Positions 58,685-64,000 of a stretch of 64,000 bases of DNA are shown here, one piece after another. Made by a program: the position numbers and the translations under genes. Every line of letters starts with the position of its first letter. Position 1 is the stretch's first letter. The stretch comes from Megalobrama amblycephala (Eukaryota; Chordata; Actinopteri; Cypriniformes; Xenocyprididae): the NCBI RefSeq assembly GCF_018812025.1, contig NC_063058.1, forward strand, positions 15,179,797 to 15,243,796. Direction: 5' to 3'. A model generated the notes under the pieces. The model worked only from the letters and a program-made list of their open reading frames with translations, had not been told where the DNA came from and did no database searches.

Positions 58685-60680
58685 ACACACATATATATGT
58701 AAACAATGTACACATTTTCGAAGACTTGGGGTATTTATACAAAACTTTTATTTTTCTGAACCTATGACCAAAAACTATGAATTGAATATGACCAAAAAAA
58801 ATGGCCTAATAAGGTAAATAATATTTAATATTTCAACTCATAAACCTGTCCTCCCTCAGAAAAATAACTAAATAATGAAGACTTGGAAAGCAGCATGACA
58901 CATGCCTATTTCTCTCTAAAGACTTCTTAAATGGTCTAAATAAATTGAAATGAAGTGAGCTAACTGGCAGGTTCAACCTTCCTCAATTTCCTGAAGGGCA
59001 ACTATCATTTCAGAGTGGATTAACAAGTTAATGTAGTTTGTGGTAACTTTTGATGGAATAAGTTTCACAAGTCGGCTCAATTTTCATTGTTGGAATAGCT
59101 GGAGGTGCTGGGTGAATCTGAGGACAATTGCAAATGGATAAAACGGGCCAATTGGCATGTAAATTCAGCTAGAATTGTTGAGGAAATATTAAAAATTATA
59201 ATAATCAATTGCTGTTGTTATTATTAGAGCCCCGTCTGTTTGTTTGTTTACACTTTTAAACATCCCCTTTTTGTCTCACAATTGAATGCGATTCACGGTT
59301 GACTAAGCTTTCAACTTCGAAGCTTTGGCGAAGCGCTCTGATGTGGGGGAAGAAAAGAAATCGAGCTCGGGAAGAATTACAGAGCGAGCCAGAACATACT
59401 GTGGGGACTCATTTCCAAACTGCGTAATGAAAGAACTGAAGAAATGTGTCAAGCCGTAATGTAAGATGTCATGAAAGGTGTGGAGACGTTCAAAGCAGTT
59501 TTTATGAGAGCTTGTTATCTTCTGGGGGGTCTGGCATCAAAACGGCTTCTTGGACGTCTTTAGTTCATTAGACGAGAAAAGACGTGCTGTTAAGTGACGT
59601 CATCAGGAAGCGTTTCTAAAGAGACTAAAATTGGGGTCAGACATAAAAATTAAACCTTTTCATTTCGACGCTCAGCCTTTGATAGAAGCCCATATCTGAA
59701 TCTATTAAAAAAAATAAAAAGTCATGCTTTATTATTAGATAGGCAATTCTGTTGGGTTTTTTTTTTTACTATGAAAGCAAAAAAAATCTGAATATTTGAC
59801 ACAAAAGATATAATAGACTTGAATATGAAGTAAGCCAGAGTGTTCAGGGTTTCATTTCTAGCAGGTATTGAGCATTCTGTCGGGCTACTTTTCATTCAGA
59901 AGTGCATAACCAAAAGTGTTGGGCAGGAAAATAGCACCCATCTGAATGTGAATTGCTTCCCTCACAGAGGAGTCACAAACAAAAAGGGCTTCCTGTCAGC
60001 TCCGAAGCGCTCGCTTCTCTTTTGTGTCTGGGGCTTGAGGTGAATTAACCATACACATGACTTTGTCTGGGATGATTATGGATGCATGGCGTCAGTAGAG
60101 CCGGCTGTCTTGGACTGACTCGCAAAAAGCACAAAAATCAAGACTAGAGCTGTGAAGCTGGCGGTCACTGCCTTTGAGAGGAAAGTGATATCCATCTGTT
60201 GTCATCTGCTGTGTTGGCTGTCAAAAGAAGCTGATCAAATCACTACAGACCTTAAAGCAGAAAAGACATACTTAATAGATACGGTCTCTCTCTCTCTCAC
60301 ACACACACCAAACTCTAACCCTTAAATACATATGACTTTTTCATTATTTAGTGTCTTTATTAATTAACCAATTTATTTCCTTTCAAAGAAAAAGGATCAA
60401 TACTTTTCCATTGATAATTATTTTCATGTTATTGCCTGTAATTGATAAATGGCTGACATTAAAATGTTATACCATTTTGTCTAAATGAATGAAAAAATAA
60501 ATGCTACAAGTGAATTTAGCCATCGCAATAAGAATGTACAGTATGAAAAATATATAAATAAATATATACAATGATAAATAATAATAATAATAATAATAAT
60601 ATTTTTTTTTTTTTTTTACCAAGCTCCTTGTCCTACTGTATGTTGGGTCATGGGGATGGTAAAGCTAAAAATAAACATAA
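58685..60680. other. Spacer, with a possible conserved stretch at 59230-59620
   Basis: Most is non-repetitive by eye. 59230-59620 is less AT-rich, with blocks such as ttcgaagctttggcgaagc (a small inverted repeat at about 59315) and no transposon ends. There are no splice-flanked frames. Simple repeats: (TC)n(AC)n at about 60284-60308, (TAA)n at 60577-60600 and poly(T) at 60602-60617. Confidence 0.35.
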
Positions 60681-61955
60681 TTAAAGCTGCAAGCAGCATT
60701 TACCGGGGTTCAAGCATTTAAGGCCTTTAAGCACATATGCATAAAAAGATATTTTAAAGTTTAAAAGATATTTAAGTTTTATTTAGCAAGCATGTAACCA
60801 GCTAAATCATAGAAGGAACTGACCATTTTCAGCCAAAACTGGCAATTTACCAATGAAAATATATGGATTTTAAAGATTTAACAGTTATAGCGCCAACTAT
60901 GGGCCGATCTCCATAAAAGTTGGCATGCTTCTTTAGAGTCATGTGCTGCATGTGCTCACTTAATTTCATGAAGTTCTGAGTTTTGATTTAGGAATTATAG
61001 GCTTTTGAGTACATTTTGCCACGCCCATTTTCTAAATAACCCTATTATAGCAACCAAAATGGTAAAGTTCAACTTTTTTTTAATAATTATTGATCTAGAG
61101 AGTCCATAGAATTGTCCTACACTGGTTTCATTCCGATCGGACGAAAATCCTAGGACTAGTTCGCAAAAGTCAGTTTTTCACATATTTGTGAATAATTAAT
61201 GAACAATTTGATTGACAGCATTGGTTCTTGAGGCAAAGTTGTTCAGCATGAGGAGATCTATCAAATGATATGCATATTGTGTGGTTTTATGAAACACCAC
61301 GTGAATGCTGAGGCATAAAACTCGTTAGCGCCAACTTGTGGCCGATTTCTTTCAAAATTCTTACAGACCTCTAGGTCCATGAGTCGAACATGCCCATCGA
61401 GTTTCGTTCCAATTGGCCTCCATTAACCTTGTCTAATAGGTGCTCAAACTTCATTGGCCGATGGCGGCCATGCCCCCTTGGACCAAGACACTGCATGCCA
61501 AATTTCAAGTCAATCGGACTAATGGTTGCATAGTTACAGCCATTTTTATGTTTTTTTTCAAGTTATAGCACCACCTAGTGTCCAGTCGACTCGATTTTTT
61601 TTATCGTGACCAAAAATTGAGCCCATACATATATGTACCAAGTTTGGTGCAAATATGTCATTTCGTTCTGGAGTTATAGCCATTTTAGTAAAAGTGGCTC
61701 CACCCTTAACGTACGTTTTGGCGCCCCTTAGCGACCGTGAATCAAAATTTCAACTTTTTTTTGATAATTATTGATATTCAGTCTCCAGAGAACATTTCTG
61801 CACTGATTTGGTTCCGATCGGGCGAAAAACCTAGGACTAGTTTGCAAAAGTAGGTTTTTGTCAAAATTCTAAATGGTGGAAAATTTTTCATACCGGAAAT
61901 GAAATCGGAGATATATGTTTTGTTCGTTAAGGTCTCAGCTTATAATGGTTGTGAA
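60681..61955. mobile_element. Long non-autonomous element of the gctgcaagcagc type
   Basis: It starts with TTAA (60681-60684) and aagctgcaagcagcattta. The body contains paired variants of one module: caactttttttaataattattgat and ggttttttgt-type segments recur at about 61065-61180 and 61745-61860, each with attccgatcgg or gttccgatcgg followed by cctaggactagttcg or cctaggactagtttg. It is therefore partly an internal direct duplication. Relatives of the start lie at about 47060. No coding frame; right end uncertain. Confidence 0.6.
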
Positions 61956-61959
61956 TTGG

Positions 61960-63425
61960 GGGTAGTGTTGTTTTTAATTTTAGTTTTAGTCTAGTCTTTG
62001 TGTCAAGCGGTCATTTTAGTTTTTATTAGTTTTAGTCACGTTCATACTCTTTTTAGTCTAGTCAAGTTTCAGTCGACTAAAAGTCTGAGCATTTTAGTCT
62101 TATTTTAGTCAGAATTATCTATTTTCGTCTAGTTTTAGTCGACGAAAACTGATGACATTTAGTCTAATTTTAGTCAATAAAAATTGTATTTTAGTCTCTT
62201 TTTAGTAATGCAATTCTATTTAACCCAGTCAATATAGTATAAGTACCTAGTAGTATAGACGAAACCAAAATTTTCTTTTAGCCAAACCCATTTCAAACAA
62301 GGATATCTTATTATATTATTGCTACCTTATAGATAATACCTTATAATGCCTTGAGATGTCTCTTAACCCTTTAAGACCTGAAGGCTTTGCAAGGAGAGTC
62401 AAAAGGTAGGTATCATTTGATAGAACGCTTTTTAATTTTTTTTAGAAAATATAAAGTACATTACATTTGGACATTTTCATGCTGAAAAACTGCTGATAAA
62501 AGACAAAAACATGTGAGCTGCATCTGGTTCAAATTTTGTGGCATAAAGTATAGTTAAATAAAGTGTTATTCATTTTTTCGCAGCTAGATGGCGCCCACGG
62601 ACGGTAAACTCAGGTTTAAAGGCACTTCTCAGCACTCGTTAGGAGTTTTGTTTTTCAAAATGGTTAGATGCATTAAAAAGCCGAGTTTCTAAGCTTTAAG
62701 ATGATACCTATTGTATGTTATTCCACGTTGGAAAACGAACATGGATGGGTCCGAGATCATTGGATACACACAGCATCCCGGAAAGATGAGACACGTTTTT
62801 AGCCAAGTGTGTTAAATCATTTCCTGTGTAATATCTCGTGAACAACGCAATATATTATGTTGATTTTGGATTAATTTCGTAAGAATCGTAAGAATCTGCT
62901 TTCAATGATGTGCATTTTCTATGATCTGTGCATTTTTCATAAAGTTATGAGCACGTGAAATCTACATATTTCCCTACATATCGGTCCCTTTCTCTGTGTC
63001 AGTCAGACTTAACTTAAATGTTGTCATTTATGCTAAACTCACCGCAGCTGATTTTCTAAATAATGCCGCGAGTGGGGATTGAAGAAGTGACGTCACCTGC
63101 GTCTGCGCAGTGCGACCTGATGCAGCTCCTGAAGTGAGACACAGGGAACATAAATACTGCAAAATAATAATAATAACGCAACTAAACGAGACAAAATAAC
63201 GTTATAACATTTCGTCTCGTCTCGAAAATTAAGAGACATTTTAGCATAGTTTTTATTTCATTTATAATTTTTATTCGTCAACAATATTGCATTATACGTT
63301 TAATTATATTCATCGTCACATGACCAGCATTTACGTTGCGTCTCATCTCGTTTTCGTCACGTGATAAAGGTTCGTTGACGACGATATTTAGTCATAATTT
63401 TTCGTTGACGAAAGCAACTACATTT
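61960..63425. mobile_element. ttttagtc-rich element interrupted by another repeat
   Basis: The left part (61970-62220) is dense in ttttagtc, tcgacgaaaa and ctagtttt words. The right part (63185-63420) has ttcgttgacg, cgtctcgtctcg and tcgtcaacaat words that read as the other end of the same fish repeat type. The middle (about 62355-63090), starting aaccctttaagacctgaagg, looks like a separate insert. Non-coding. Confidence 0.5.
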
Positions 63426-63429
63426 TGAA

Positions 63430-64000
63430 GCCAAAAAAAAAAAAAAAAAGCATCCATCCATATTAAAGTTATCCATATGATTCCAAGGGGTTAATAAAGG
63501 ACCTTCTGGAGCAAAGCGATGTGGTTTTGTAAGAAATATATCCATATTTAAATCTTTATAAATTCAAATAACTAGTTTCTGGCGGACGACCATACAAATA
63601 ACTGCGCAAGTCAACTTGCGCCACAAGAGTAACCCTTGAAGTGACGTATGACGCAGAATGTAGGAGTATTGTAAGCTTAGACTCCTCTCGCAGTTCAAAC
63701 AAATAGGGCTTTGCAACAAAATCAAGCTCCTTTTCTCTTATATCGAAATCCTCTGACATTTCTTTTCAGAGTTCAGAGTTCACTCTTTTGCCGTGAATCA
63801 ATGCGTACAGCCATCTGTTTGAAACTAGTTATGTAAGTTTTAAATATGGATATTCTTCTTACAAAAACACATCGCTTCACTTCAGAAGGCCTTTATTAAC
63901 CCCCTGGAGTCATACGGATTACTTTTATTATGGATGGATGCATTTTTTTTGGCTTCAAAATGTGGGCCCCCATTCACCACCATTATAAACCTTGAAGGAG
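63430..64000. mobile_element. Family G relative, cut by the window end
   Basis: The left arm (63437-63560: ccaaggggttaataaagg, gcaaagcgatgtg) is inverse to 63840-63960 (catcgcttcacttcagaagg, ttaaccccctgg). It is a foldback with a loop of about 280 bp. The same words occur at 21280-21500 and 39480-39540. Neither outer TTAA is within the window. Confidence 0.6.

Overview
The window looks like intergenic or intronic DNA from a bony fish, most likely a cyprinid (carp, goldfish or zebrafish relatives). It is AT-rich with long (AT)n tracts. It is packed with palindromic TTAA- or TA-flanked non-autonomous DNA transposons of types I associate with cyprinid genomes, and it carries a DIRS-type tyrosine-recombinase retrotransposon and a Tc1-type transposon. 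The family assignments come from motifs read by eye; no database search was possible.

Almost no host coding sequence can be supported. The one candidate is a 274-bp putative terminal exon on the minus strand (35352-35625) with a plausible splice acceptor, an acidic non-repetitive reading frame and a stop codon. I do not recognise its gene. Two GC-richer non-repetitive stretches (about 33.7-34.3 kb and 59.2-59.6 kb) could be conserved non-coding elements.

Layout: 0-10 kb holds three non-autonomous transposons (1-893, 3334-5352, 8167-10230) that share a related core but have different ends, plus two other nested elements. 10-30 kb is AT-rich spacer with microsatellites, a transposon interrupting a GATA array, a solo LTR with a perfect 5-bp target duplication inside a TTAA element, nested TTAA palindromes, diverged tandem repeats and two local duplications. 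30.1-31.8 kb holds a small hAT-like palindrome beside an internally deleted DIRS relic in which gag runs straight into the end of the recombinase gene. 32-48 kb is mainly TTAA-flanked elements, several nested, one resembling a piggyBac derivative that may keep a piece of coding exon.

The main feature is at 48.8-56.2 kb: a nearly intact 6.3-kb DIRS element (49419-55731) inserted on the plus strand into a minus-strand Tc1-type transposase gene. The insertion lies exactly between two codons at a GTT trinucleotide and has no target-site duplication. The element has inverted terminal repeats, an internal complementary region, a gag gene with one frameshift, an RT-RNase H frame that follows gag in the same frame after a single amber codon, and a tyrosine recombinase gene that overlaps RT and has one frameshift. 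In the DIRS model, Gag packages the RNA, RT-RNase H copies it using the internal complementary region to rebuild the ends, and the recombinase integrates a circular product. 57-64 kb returns to nested palindromic elements.
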